Assembly: GCA_964370405.1 (NCBI GenBank)
Contig: CAYJJB010000051.1
Span: 1-14,024 of the forward strand
Length of the DNA stretch: 14,024 nucleotides
Reading direction: 5' to 3'
Source of the DNA: SIG603 sp964370405
Lineage (GTDB): Bacteria > Bacillota > Clostridia > Oscillospirales > Acutalibacteraceae
Shown: positions 1 to 7,044 of the stretch, piece after piece
Layout of the letters: every line of letters begins with the position of its first letter
Numbering within the stretch: the first letter of the stretch is position 1
Notes under the pieces: generated by a model
What the model saw: only the letters and a program-made list of their open reading frames with translations
Told to the model about the DNA's origin: nothing
The model's database searches: none
Program-made: the position numbers and the translations under genes

Positions 1-397
1 TTCCATGCTCATCGCTTAAGCCCCTTGTCATTACTATTGCATTTAATGCACTAGGTATCATAACTGCCATACATGAAAGCACTGCAATTTCTTTAAATGA
101 AATCGCTTTATGATATAGTATTCCACTAAAAAACACAAAAAAGTAATATAGACAGTAAAGCACATAATCTGAATGAATTATTACGCTAGTAAATGGAATA
201 ACTGCTGCTACTATAAGGCTTGGCACTACTAAAACTATATGCTTCTTAACTTCCAAAGCATTCACTATTTCATAAACGCAAAAAAATGAAATTGTTGCAA
301 CAGCAATGTTTAGCGCAAGAGGAAATGAGCTGTTAAAAATTACAACAGCTAAAAATAAAAGCCCTATAACAATTGACGACAAAATTCTTACTTTCAT
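1..397 (-). CDS. cdsA: Phosphatidate cytidylyltransferase CdsA, N-terminal part (runs off window)
   Basis: Reading leftward from an ATG at 397, about 132 codons stay open to the window edge, so the C-terminal half is missing. The visible protein starts MKVRILSSIVIGLLFLAVV and is almost entirely hydrophobic, with about four to five membrane segments (roughly residues 5-21, 28-45, 54-72, 78-95 and 103-122). This fits the N-terminal membrane region of CdsA, which makes CDP-diacylglycerol from CTP and phosphatidic acid in the cytoplasmic membrane. The CdsA signature lies in the C-terminal part and cannot be checked here, so the call rests on N-terminal character and on position: cdsA directly follows uppS in very many Firmicutes. 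The gap to uppS is 23 nt and holds only a weak AGGT-type ribosome binding site, so it is probably cotranscribed with uppS. Confidence 0.85.
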   Translation of the reverse strand, partial: MKVRILSSIVIGLLFLAVVIFNSSFPLALNIAVATISFFCVYEIVNALEVKKHIVLVVPSLIVAAVIPFTSVIIHSDYVLYCLYYFFVFFSGILYHKAISFKEIAVLSCMAVMIPSALNAIVMTRGLSDEHG

Positions 398-420
398 ATA
401 TTACCTACTTATTAATAAAT

Positions 421-1122
421 TTAAACTGCACCAAATCTTCTATCTCTTACTTTAAAGACATCTACCGCCTTATCAAAGTCAGCCTTAGTAAAATCTGGCC
501 ACAAAGTATCTTGAAAAACAAACTCTGCATAAGCACTTTGCCATAATAGAAAATTAGACAAACGCTGTTCACCACTTGGTCTTATTATTAAATCAGGGTC
601 TGGTTGATTTTTTGTGTATAGATATTTTGAAACAAGTTCCTCATCAATATCTGCCTCATTAACTTCACCGCTTTTAACATCTATCGCAATTTGTTTTAGC
701 GCACTTACTATTTCAGCTCTTGCGCCGTAGTTCATTGCAAGATTTAAAGTCATACCAGTCCTGTTTTTTGATACTTCAGTTACCTTTTCAATTAGCTTTT
801 TTAGACTATTTGGAAATTTTGAAACATCGCCTATAAAATTCACTTTAATATTTTCATCTAAAAAGTCAGTTAGCGCCTCTTCAAGATAATCCTTAAACAA
901 AAGCATTAAGGCGGAAACTTCCGCCTTTGGTCTATTCCAATTTTCTGTAGAAAAAGCATAAATTGTAAGATACTGTATACCTCTATCTGCTGCATACATA
1001 GTAATCTCTTTAAATTTTTTAGCGCCAGCCTTATGCCCCGCCGATCTTGATAGACCCTTTTGCTTTGCCCATCTTCCATTACCATCCATAATTATGGCAA
1101 CATGTTTTGGCAATATACTCAT
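421..1122 (-). CDS. uppS: Isoprenyl transferase / undecaprenyl diphosphate synthase
   Basis: A 233-residue cytoplasmic cis-prenyltransferase. It condenses isopentenyl diphosphate units onto farnesyl diphosphate to give the C55 lipid carrier used in peptidoglycan and other wall polymer synthesis. Visible family motifs are IMDGNGRWA at residues 11-19 (D13 is the Mg/diphosphate-binding aspartate), FSTENWNRP near 57-65, and RPSGEQRLSNFLLWQ at 181-195 followed by YAEF with the conserved acidic E200. The usual RTSGEQR is RPSGEQR here, a mild variant. Length is slightly below the roughly 245-250 of many homologues. The ATG at 1122 is preceded by a GGAGGA ribosome binding site placed directly after the frr stop, 18 nt away, which supports cotranscription and this start. 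Confidence 0.97.
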   Translation of the reverse strand: MSILPKHVAIIMDGNGRWAKQKGLSRSAGHKAGAKKFKEITMYAADRGIQYLTIYAFSTENWNRPKAEVSALMLLFKDYLEEALTDFLDENIKVNFIGDVSKFPNSLKKLIEKVTEVSKNRTGMTLNLAMNYGARAEIVSALKQIAIDVKSGEVNEADIDEELVSKYLYTKNQPDPDLIIRPSGEQRLSNFLLWQSAYAEFVFQDTLWPDFTKADFDKAVDVFKVRDRRFGAV

Positions 1123-1140
1123 AGATATGTATTCCTCCGA

Positions 1141-1695
1141 TTAAATAGAAAGAATTTCTTTTTCTTTAGTTTGTAAGTGTCCATCTATGTCTTTTACAAA
1201 TTTATCTGTAAGATCTTGTACTTTTTTCTCAGCAACTTTTAAATCATCTTCAGTAAGTTCTGCATTTTTCTTTTGTGCTTTTAATTTTTCAATTGCATCA
1301 CGTCTTATAGAGCGCACTGCAACTTTAGAGTCCTCAGCCATTTTGTGAAGCTCTTTTACTATTTCTTTACGTCTATCTTCTGTAAGTTGAGGGAACATAA
1401 GTCTTATAATTTTTCCATCGCTTTGTGGGTTAATTCCTACGTCGGATGTTTGAATTGCTTTTTCAATTTGAGATACAACACTTGCATCCCAAGGTTGAAT
1501 TGTTAAAACTCTTGCCTCTGTAACTGATACAGCTGCAAGTTGGTTTATAGGTGTTGGTGTTCCATAATAATCCACTTTAACTTTATCAAGAACAGACGGA
1601 TTAGCCCTGCCAGCTCTTACCATTGCAAATTCGTGCTCTAAAGCTGCAATAGTTTTTGTCATTTTACTAGATGTTTTTTCTAAAATCTCTTTCAT
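1141..1695 (-). CDS. frr: Ribosome recycling factor
   Basis: A 184-residue protein that, with EF-G, splits post-termination ribosomes into subunits. The conserved N-terminal block is present (VRAGRANPSVLDKVKVDYYG, then TPINQLA), as is the basic segment RKEIVKELHKMAEDSKVAVR of the three-helix bundle and a C-terminal helix rich in K and E. An upstream ATG at 1710 in the same frame would add five residues (MEIFI), but that ATG overlaps the GGAGAT ribosome binding site of the second ATG. Starting at 1695 gives correct 7-9 nt spacing and the usual family length of about 185 residues, so I choose it. The gene lies 28 nt downstream of pyrH and 18 nt upstream of uppS in one operon. Confidence 0.97.
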   Translation of the reverse strand: MKEILEKTSSKMTKTIAALEHEFAMVRAGRANPSVLDKVKVDYYGTPTPINQLAAVSVTEARVLTIQPWDASVVSQIEKAIQTSDVGINPQSDGKIIRLMFPQLTEDRRKEIVKELHKMAEDSKVAVRSIRRDAIEKLKAQKKNAELTEDDLKVAEKKVQDLTDKFVKDIDGHLQTKEKEILSI

Positions 1696-1702
1696 AATAA
1701 AT

Positions 1703-1708
1703 ATCTCC
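1703..1708 (-). promoter_or_regulatory. Ribosome binding site that fixes the frr start
   Basis: On the minus strand this reads GGAGAT, 7 nt before the ATG at 1695. It is embedded in an in-frame ATGGAGAT, so the longer reading frame starts inside the Shine-Dalgarno sequence. This argues that the ATG at 1710 is not the true start. Confidence 0.8.
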
Positions 1709-1723
1709 ATTTCATTTAATTAA

Positions 1724-2437
1724 TTATATTTTGTTATCAACTAATGTTCCTACATTTTCGCCGCACGCCGCTTTTACTATATTATCTGGATTTTCTATGC
1801 TAAACACATAAAACGGTATATTTCTATCCTTGCAAAAAGATGCTGCTGTCATGTCCATTACTTGTAAATTATTGCTCAAAACTTCCATATATGAAAGGTG
1901 CTCATATTTTTTTGTATCAGGATTTTTCTTAGGATCGCTATCATAAACCCCGTCTACCATAGTTGCTTTAAGTATTACATCAGCTTCAATTTCAGCTGCT
2001 CTAAGTGCGGCACCTGTATCAGTTGAGAAAAACGGATTGCCCGTACCACAACCCAAAACCACAACTCTACCTTTTTCAAGATGTCTTACAGCTTTATTTC
2101 TTATATAAGGCTCTGCAACCTCTTGCATTGTAATTGCAGTTTGCACACGTACATCAAGCCCTACTTGTTCTAAACCATCAGCAACGCCCAGTGCGTTTAT
2201 TACAGTTGCAAGCATTCCCATGTGGTCAGCTCTTGTTCTGTCCATGCTTCCGCTGCTTCTTCCACGCCAAAAATTTCCGCCACCTACAACAATGGCAACC
2301 TCTGCACCTAAATCAATAAGTTTTTTAACTGGTTCGCACATTTTTACTACAATATCAAAATCAATTCCATGACCTATATTTCCCGCAAGTGACTCTCCGC
2401 TTAGCTTTAATAACACTCTCTTATATTTAAGTTGCAT
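1724..2437 (-). CDS. pyrH: UMP kinase
   Basis: A 237-residue hexameric bacterial UMP kinase of the amino acid kinase fold, converting UMP to UDP with ATP in pyrimidine nucleotide synthesis. Motifs in order: KRVLLKLSGESLAG (phosphate-binding lysine K11, residues 6-19), VGGGNFWRG (51-59), RADHMGMLATVINALG (69-84), GCGTGNPFFSTDTGAALRA (129-147, UMP and phosphate site) and VDGVYDSDPKKNPD (161-174, nucleotide base site). Length is normal for the family. The ATG at 2437 has a GAGGG ribosome binding site with 7 nt spacing, and a good promoter lies just upstream, so pyrH heads this operon. Many Firmicutes have rpsB and tsf immediately upstream; here a divergent exporter gene replaces them. GTP and UTP allosteric control is known for the family but not visible here. 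Confidence 0.98.
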   Translation of the reverse strand: MQLKYKRVLLKLSGESLAGNIGHGIDFDIVVKMCEPVKKLIDLGAEVAIVVGGGNFWRGRSSGSMDRTRADHMGMLATVINALGVADGLEQVGLDVRVQTAITMQEVAEPYIRNKAVRHLEKGRVVVLGCGTGNPFFSTDTGAALRAAEIEADVILKATMVDGVYDSDPKKNPDTKKYEHLSYMEVLSNNLQVMDMTAASFCKDRNIPFYVFSIENPDNIVKAACGENVGTLVDNKI

Positions 2438-2471
2438 GTTAAGACCCTCATTTCTTTTATAATTAATTAGT

Positions 2472-2500
2472 ATTCTACAATATCTTGACTAAAATGTAAA
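2472..2500 (-). promoter_or_regulatory. Sigma-A-type promoter of the pyrH-frr-uppS-cdsA operon
   Basis: On the minus strand, TTTACA (2500-2495) is followed after exactly 17 nt by TAGAAT (2477-2472). Transcription would begin near 2465, leaving a leader of about 28 nt before pyrH, with no room for a riboswitch. Predicted by consensus match and position. Confidence 0.65.
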
Positions 2501-2537
2501 GTGCCTTTATGTATTATAGGCGATTTTTTATTTCTAT

Positions 2538-2566
2538 TTGTAAATAAACTTTAAAGCTTTTATAAT
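2538..2566 (+). promoter_or_regulatory. Upstream promoter candidate for the thrE operon
   Basis: TTGTAA (2538-2543), a 17-nt spacer and a perfect TATAAT (2561-2566). It lies 84 nt before the exporter start and 12 nt upstream of a second promoter candidate, giving a tandem arrangement. It would produce a leader of about 75 nt with no obvious hairpin. Confidence 0.5.
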
Positions 2567-2577
2567 TTATTTATGTA

Positions 2578-2606
2578 TTGAAAAAAATTAACTTTTATAG
2601 TAAAAT
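2578..2606 (+). promoter_or_regulatory. Downstream promoter candidate for the thrE operon
   Basis: TTGAAA (2578-2583), a 17-nt spacer and TAAAAT (2601-2606). Transcription would start near 2613, about 37 nt before the ATG at 2650. Its -35 is closer to consensus than that of the upstream candidate but its -10 is weaker. Either or both may be used. Confidence 0.55.
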
Positions 2607-2649
2607 AAGTAAAGTTACTACACAAGATAAATAGATTTGGAGCAAACAG

Positions 2650-3414
2650 ATGGAAAACACTATAAATTCGTATGATATAGTATTTAAAATGGGCAAAATT
2701 TTGCTTGAAAGTGGTGCTGAAATAACAAGAGTTCATGAAACAATGGACAAAGCAGCACTTGCTTTACAAGTAGAAGATTTTAATTCATTTATAATTACAA
2801 ACGCAATTTTAGCAAGTGGCGTTGAAAACGGAACGACACATAGTACCAAAATTAAATTTATTCCCTCTTATACCTTGCATCTTGCAAAAATCACTGCAAT
2901 TAATCAGCTTTCAAGAGAAATTTCTAGTGGTGCATTAAGCAAAGAAGATGCGCTAAAAAAGTTGATTGAAATTGAAAACATGAAATTCACTTCTTATATA
3001 TTTCAAATATTATCATGCGGCATTGCAAGTGCGTGTTTTTGTTATATTTTCGGTGGAAATTTGCTTGACAGTGCAAATGCTCTTTTAGGTGGTTTTTTCA
3101 TTCAAAGTTTTTTATGCTTTACAGGAAAATTCAATATATCAAAATTCATCATAAACATAAGTGCCAGCATGATAGCCACTTTCTCTGCTGTAATACTTTT
3201 ATTACTAGGGCTTGGAGATAACCTAGACCTTATAATCATCGGCTCTATAATTCGTCTTGTACCTGGCGTTGCACTTACTACTTCAATTAGAGATTTCTTT
3301 AATAGTGATTATCTAAGTGGTACAATTAGGCTTATTGATGCTATTATAACTGGTGGCTGCATTGCAATAGGCGTTGGTGTAATGATGAGTATATTTAATT
3401 TTTTACAATTTTGA
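2650..3414 (+). CDS. Threonine/serine exporter family protein, large subunit (ThrE N-terminal half type)
   Basis: A 254-residue protein resembling the first half of ThrE (the DUF1212-type domain; E. coli YjjP is a homologue). Residues 1-110 form a soluble part starting with a LLESGAEITRVHETM motif (18-32), typical of the family. Residues 112-252 hold about five hydrophobic membrane segments, including the conserved stretch GSIIRLVPGVALTTSIRDFF (198-217). Family members export threonine and serine, or act with a small partner in dicarboxylate export (YjjP/YjjB); the substrate here cannot be read from sequence. The small partner follows after 7 nt, so the transporter is split over two genes. 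The ATG is preceded by GGAG with 7 nt spacing and two promoter candidates. Confidence 0.88.
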   Translation: MENTINSYDIVFKMGKILLESGAEITRVHETMDKAALALQVEDFNSFIITNAILASGVENGTTHSTKIKFIPSYTLHLAKITAINQLSREISSGALSKEDALKKLIEIENMKFTSYIFQILSCGIASACFCYIFGGNLLDSANALLGGFFIQSFLCFTGKFNISKFIINISASMIATFSAVILLLLGLGDNLDLIIIGSIIRLVPGVALTTSIRDFFNSDYLSGTIRLIDAIITGGCIAIGVGVMMSIFNFLQF

Positions 3415-3421
3415 GGTTAAT

Positions 3422-3883
3422 ATGAATTTAGAATTATTATTTGAATATTTTCGTGACAGCAGTCTGGCACTAATTGCAACATATTTTTTTACAATAATAT
3501 TTCAGTGTCCGAAAAAAGATAGAGTTTTTGCAGGTTTTATAGGCGGATTTGGCTGGCTTATATATATGATATTTGTTGATTTTGGTGTAAGTGTAGTATT
3601 TTCTTCATTTTACGCAACAGTAGGCCTTACTTTATTATCACGATATTTTTCATATTTTAGAAAATCTCCTGTTACTGTTTTTTTAATTCCAGGCATTTTC
3701 CCACTAGTACCAGGTGCTGGAATTTACTCAGCAGGATATAACTTATTTATGAACAATACTAGCGAGGCATCGTTAATAGCAATGGAAACTGCTCAAATAG
3801 CCATTGCCATAGCACTTGGAATAGGTCTTGTGACTTCACTTCCGCAGATTATGTTCTCATTTAAAAAGCGCAGAAAAATATAA
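3422..3883 (+). CDS. Threonine/serine exporter family protein, small subunit (ThrE C-terminal half type)
   Basis: A 153-residue membrane protein matching the second half of ThrE (DUF3815-type; E. coli YjjB is a homologue). It has about four hydrophobic segments (roughly residues 15-28, 36-72, 82-102 and 118-143) and the characteristic FLIPGIFPLVPGAGIYSAGY (86-105). The C-terminus is basic (SFKKRRKI), placing it on the cytoplasmic side by the positive-inside rule. It presumably assembles with the preceding gene product into one transporter. Its ribosome binding site GAGGT overlaps the TGA of the upstream gene, which suggests translational coupling and matched amounts of the two subunits. Confidence 0.88.
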   Translation: MNLELLFEYFRDSSLALIATYFFTIIFQCPKKDRVFAGFIGGFGWLIYMIFVDFGVSVVFSSFYATVGLTLLSRYFSYFRKSPVTVFLIPGIFPLVPGAGIYSAGYNLFMNNTSEASLIAMETAQIAIAIALGIGLVTSLPQIMFSFKKRRKI

Positions 3884-3897
3884 AAGAGGTATAAATT

Positions 3898-4866
3898 TTG
3901 AAAAAAATTATAACAATTACAAAAAACGATGCTGGACAACGTGTGGATAAGTTTTTAAGCAAATCTTTTTCAAACCTTCCTTCATCAGTAATGCATAAAG
4001 CAATACGAAAAAAAGACATTAAAATAAATAAAAAGCGTTGCGACGGCGCCACAAAGCTCTTAGAGGGTGATGAATTATACCTTTTTCTGCATGATGATTT
4101 TTTGCAAACAAAACCAAAAGAATATGACTTTTTAAAAGCGCCCAAAACTTTAGATATCGTCTATGAAGACGAAAATTTAATGCTACTTAATAAAAAACCT
4201 GGACTTATTGTTCACCCTGATGAAAATTATCATTTTGACTCCTTAATTTCACGAATACATCATTACTTATTTAAAAAAGGCGAATATAACCCAGATGACT
4301 CACTAAGCTTTGCACCTGCACTAATAAACCGAATAGACAGAAACACTGGTGGAATAGTTATGGCTGCAAAAAACGCTAAGACACTTCGCATAATGAATTA
4401 TAAATTAAAACACCGAGAAATTAATAAATATTATCTTTGCATAGTATGCGGAAGACCTCAAAAAAATGAAGAGTACTTAGAAGATTATCTTCAAAAAAAC
4501 GAAAAACAAAACAGAGTCTATATAACAAAAAAACAAGTGCCAAACTCTAAAATCATTAAAACTAAGTACAGTGTGATTAAAAAGGGTGATAAATTTTCTT
4601 TACTTGAGGTTGATTTACTTACAGGTAGAACTCATCAAATTAGGGCTCATATGGCATCTATTGGGCATGCACTTGCTGGAGATGGAAAATATGGAACAAA
4701 TACTGTAAATAAAAAGATTAATTTTCCATATCAGGCCCTATACTCTTATAAACTAAAATTTGAGTTTGAAAGTGATGCAGAGGATTTAAACTACCTAAAT
4801 CATAAGGAGTTTCAAGTTGATGATATATGGTTTTTAAAGGAATTTGATAGAATTAATAACTTGTAA
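3898..4866 (+). CDS. RluA-family pseudouridine synthase (RluC/RluD-like) with TTG start
   Basis: A 322-residue RNA-modifying enzyme converting uridine to pseudouridine, most likely in 23S rRNA. Residues 10-62 form an S4-type RNA-binding domain (GQRVDKFLSKSF through VMHKAIRKKDIKINKKR). The catalytic domain has the motif ALINRIDRNTGGIVMAAK (141-158) with catalytic Asp147; the usual HRLDRDTSG is here NRIDRNTGG. The distal motif LTGRTHQIRAHMASIGHALA (241-260) is well conserved. The S4 domain plus these motifs fit RluC/RluD, but the exact target uridines cannot be assigned. The start is TTG at 3898: AAGAGG lies 8 nt upstream and the protein begins with the expected KKIITIT strand. The gap from the exporter gene is 14 nt, so it is in the same operon. 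Confidence 0.92.
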   Translation: MKKIITITKNDAGQRVDKFLSKSFSNLPSSVMHKAIRKKDIKINKKRCDGATKLLEGDELYLFLHDDFLQTKPKEYDFLKAPKTLDIVYEDENLMLLNKKPGLIVHPDENYHFDSLISRIHHYLFKKGEYNPDDSLSFAPALINRIDRNTGGIVMAAKNAKTLRIMNYKLKHREINKYYLCIVCGRPQKNEEYLEDYLQKNEKQNRVYITKKQVPNSKIIKTKYSVIKKGDKFSLLEVDLLTGRTHQIRAHMASIGHALAGDGKYGTNTVNKKINFPYQALYSYKLKFEFESDAEDLNYLNHKEFQVDDIWFLKEFDRINNL

Positions 4867-4891
4867 ATTTACCCGAAAAATATTATATAAT
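4861..4891 (+). promoter_or_regulatory. Possible internal promoter before the Bax inhibitor-1-like gene
   Basis: TTGTAA (4861-4866, overlapping the end of the pseudouridine synthase gene) is 17 nt from TATATA (4884-4889) or 19 nt from TATAAT (4886-4891). The -10 region is good but spacing is ambiguous in this AT-rich gap, so this is tentative. Confidence 0.3.
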
Positions 4892-4913
4892 TTTTTTAAT
4901 AGGAGGAAACATT

Positions 4914-5657
4914 ATGAATAGTTCTATGGGCAAAACTATGAATCCGTATTTCAAAGCGGTTTCAAAAAGTAAACGATCGGTTGGTGGCAAGGTTGTCACA
5001 AAAGCTGGTGTATGCGCAAAAATATTTTACTTTTTCATTGTAAACTTTGTTGGAGTAGGACTGTATTTTGCCGATATCATTCCAACACAGTATCTCATGT
5101 ATGTTTCAATAGGTGGTTTTGTATTAATGCTTATTTCGTCTATAATTAGCGCTACAAACCCAAAAGCAACGCCCATTTTCGGCACGCTCTATTCGCTAGT
5201 TCAGGGTTTTATAATTTCTTGGGCGGCTTCTTATTATGCAACCGCCTATGATGGCATAGTTTTCATAGCTGCAATAATTACAGCAGTAGTTGTTTTTTCA
5301 ATGCTGTTACTCTATACTTTTGGTGTAATTAAGGTAGGGCACAGATTTAGAAGTGTAGTAAGTTCTTTGTTTTTAGTAATAATATTTGTAAGTCTTATTA
5401 CCATGGTAAGCTCTTTTTTCACTCCAACTTTAACTAATTTATTTTACGGAAATGGAATTACAGGAACAATTTATGCACTGGTATGTACTCTTGTTTTTGT
5501 CTTACACCTAGCAGTTGATTTTGACAATATTTCAAATGCCATAAATTATCGTTCAGAGAAAATTTATGAATGGTCACTTGCAATGGGCTTAGTTACAACA
5601 ATACTAATGCTCTTCTTAAGAATACTCGAGCTTTTGTCAAGAAGCAGGAATAATTAA
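4914..5657 (+). CDS. Bax inhibitor-1/YccA family membrane protein
   Basis: A 247-residue integral membrane protein with seven hydrophobic segments (about 35-52, 60-80, 87-108, 114-135, 147-168, 182-200 and 219-242) after a basic 30-residue cytoplasmic N-terminus. The C-terminal block LAVDFDNISNAI (199-210) followed by a YEWSLAMGL segment is characteristic of the bacterial BI-1/YccA branch. Known relatives include the proton-sensitive calcium-leak channel YetJ of B. subtilis and the FtsH-associated YccA of E. coli; whether this protein does either is unknown. Acidic D202 and D204 are candidates for the pH-sensing carboxylates, by inference only. The start is supported by AGGAGG 7 nt before the ATG; a second ATG at codon 5 is less well placed. 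Last gene of its operon, followed by a terminator. Confidence 0.88.
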   Translation: MNSSMGKTMNPYFKAVSKSKRSVGGKVVTKAGVCAKIFYFFIVNFVGVGLYFADIIPTQYLMYVSIGGFVLMLISSIISATNPKATPIFGTLYSLVQGFIISWAASYYATAYDGIVFIAAIITAVVVFSMLLLYTFGVIKVGHRFRSVVSSLFLVIIFVSLITMVSSFFTPTLTNLFYGNGITGTIYALVCTLVFVLHLAVDFDNISNAINYRSEKIYEWSLAMGLVTTILMLFLRILELLSRSRNN

Positions 5658-5663
5658 TATAAC

Positions 5664-5692
5664 AAAGGACAGCGGCAGTGCCGTTGTCCTTT
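5664..5692. terminator. Intrinsic terminator between convergent operons
   Basis: Arms 5664-5676 and 5680-5692 form a 13-bp stem with one G-U pair and the 3-nt loop AGT. On the plus strand it is followed by ATTTTG, so it ends the exporter/BI-1 operon 7 nt after the stop codon. It may also stop leftward transcription from the lyase operon, although the U-tract on that side is poor. Confidence 0.8.
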
Positions 5693-5711
5693 ATTTTGCG
5701 AAAACAATTAT

Positions 5712-5780
5712 AATCAAAAAAATCCGTAGGATTTCCGCCACAACTCTTCACTTTTCACTTTGAACGCATACAATGCGTTC
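5712..5780. repeat. Modular hairpin repeat, copy 1
   Basis: Bases 5712-5747 match 12240-12274 with only a few differences, counting one base of length difference in an A-run. The shared block has a small hairpin (5720-5725 with 5729-5734, loop GTA), then CCACAACTCT. Copy 1 continues with TTCACTTTTCACTTT and a perfect 8-bp hairpin (5762-5769 with 5773-5780, loop ACA). Read on the minus strand, the first hairpin is followed by TTTT, so it could act as a weak terminator for the lyase operon whose last stop codon is at 5791-5793. Confidence 0.65.
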
Positions 5781-5790
5781 ACTACAACTC

Positions 5791-7044
5791 TTAACTATTT
5801 AACATTTCCTGTGCCGCTAAAATTATACCTAAGTGTCCGCTGTCATAATTTATTCCGCCTTGAAGCCACACAGCATATGGCTCTCTAAGTGGGGCATCGG
5901 CAGAAAGCTCTATTGATGCGCCCATTGTAAATGCGCCTGCAGCCATTATTACATCTGAATCATAGCCTGGCATAGGAGCAGGTTCTGGACTTACAAAAGA
6001 ATCCACAGGTGCGCCTTTTTGTATGCCTTTACAAAATGCAATAAGTGCTTCCTTTTTAACAAGTTTTATAGCCTGAATGATATCTCCTCTTTTTTCACCT
6101 ACTTTAGGGCTTATTTCATATCCAAGCTTTGAAAATAAACTAGCGGCAAAAACTGCAGTCTTTAGTGCGGATCCCGTCACAGTTGGTGATACAAAGGTTC
6201 CCATAAATAGCTCCCTGTTATTTCCCAAGGTACATCCTACTTCTTTACCTGTACCCGGTGTAGTTAGCCTATATGAACACATTTCTATAAGCTCTTTTTT
6301 ACCTGCAATATATCCACCTGTAGGTGCAATGCCTCCACCTGGATTTTTAATTAAAGAGCCTGCCATGATATCAGCTCCTACTTGTGTAGGTTCCAGTTTT
6401 TCAACATATTCACCATAACAGTTATCTACCATTATTATAGTATTAGGTGCAATTTCTCTTACAGTTTTAACAATTTTTTCTATATCTGAAATACACAAAG
6501 TTGGTCTTAAACTATAACCTCTTGAGCGCTGGATATACACCATTTTATATGTGTCATCTAGCGTATTTTTTATACCCTCATAATCAATACCACCATCTGG
6601 CAATAAGTCTACTTCTTCATATTTAATTCCAAAGTCAACTAAAGAGCCATCACATTTTTTGTGGTGACCTATAACGCCTAAAAGCGTGTCATACGGCTTT
6701 CCTGTTACACAAAGCATTTTGTCATTTGGACGAAGCATTCCAAAAAGCGCTACTGTCAAAGTGTGGGTTCCACTCACAAAATTATGCCTTACTAATGCGT
6801 CCTCTGTGCCAAAAACATGGGCATATACTTCATCAAGCACATCTCTACCTCTGTCGCCATAACCATAGCCTGTAGTCCCTACAAAATGGTGCTCACTGAC
6901 ACCTGCATTTGAAAAAGCAGCCTGCATTTTTTGTTGATTATATCTTGTAATCTCTTGAATGTTTTCAAACTCTACTTTACATTCTTCTTCCGCTTTTTTA
7001 GCAAGCTTTAAAAGTTTTTCGTCTATATTAAAAAATGGATACAC
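5791..7044 (-). CDS. Methionine gamma-lyase family protein (YnbB / 'aluminum resistance' family C-S lyase), GTG start
   Basis: A 417-residue cytoplasmic PLP enzyme of aminotransferase fold type I. NTIIMVDNCYGEY (201-213) contains the aspartate that contacts the pyridine nitrogen (D207), and AGSLIKNPGGGIAPTGGYIA (228-247) contains the Schiff-base lysine K233. The phosphate-binding loop is NFVSGTHT (88-95). The whole sequence fits the family annotated as methionine gamma-lyase or aluminum resistance protein (B. subtilis YnbB); the true substrate in this branch is poorly known, and carbon-sulfur cleavage of cysteine or methionine derivatives is inferred. Translation starts at a GTG directly after the TAA of the upstream peptidase, with AAAGGAG 8 nt before it inside that gene, so the two are translationally coupled. 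Last gene of a three-gene operon. Confidence 0.9.
   Translation of the reverse strand: MYPFFNIDEKLLKLAKKAEEECKVEFENIQEITRYNQQKMQAAFSNAGVSEHHFVGTTGYGYGDRGRDVLDEVYAHVFGTEDALVRHNFVSGTHTLTVALFGMLRPNDKMLCVTGKPYDTLLGVIGHHKKCDGSLVDFGIKYEEVDLLPDGGIDYEGIKNTLDDTYKMVYIQRSRGYSLRPTLCISDIEKIVKTVREIAPNTIIMVDNCYGEYVEKLEPTQVGADIMAGSLIKNPGGGIAPTGGYIAGKKELIEMCSYRLTTPGTGKEVGCTLGNNRELFMGTFVSPTVTGSALKTAVFAASLFSKLGYEISPKVGEKRGDIIQAIKLVKKEALIAFCKGIQKGAPVDSFVSPEPAPMPGYDSDVIMAAGAFTMGASIELSADAPLREPYAVWLQGGINYDSGHLGIILAAQEMLNS

Noticed and set aside
2437..2465. Pyrimidine-responsive leader (PyrR-type or attenuator) before pyrH
   Set aside because: The predicted leader is only about 28 nt, too short for an attenuator, and shows no hairpin.
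3861..4145. Minus-strand open frame across the start of the pseudouridine synthase
   Set aside because: Overlaps the S4 domain coding region; cysteine- and phenylalanine-rich composition, no ribosome binding site.
6077..6418. Plus-strand open frame within the C-S lyase gene
   Set aside because: Antisense to well conserved PLP-enzyme motifs, no ribosome binding site, no recognisable domain.
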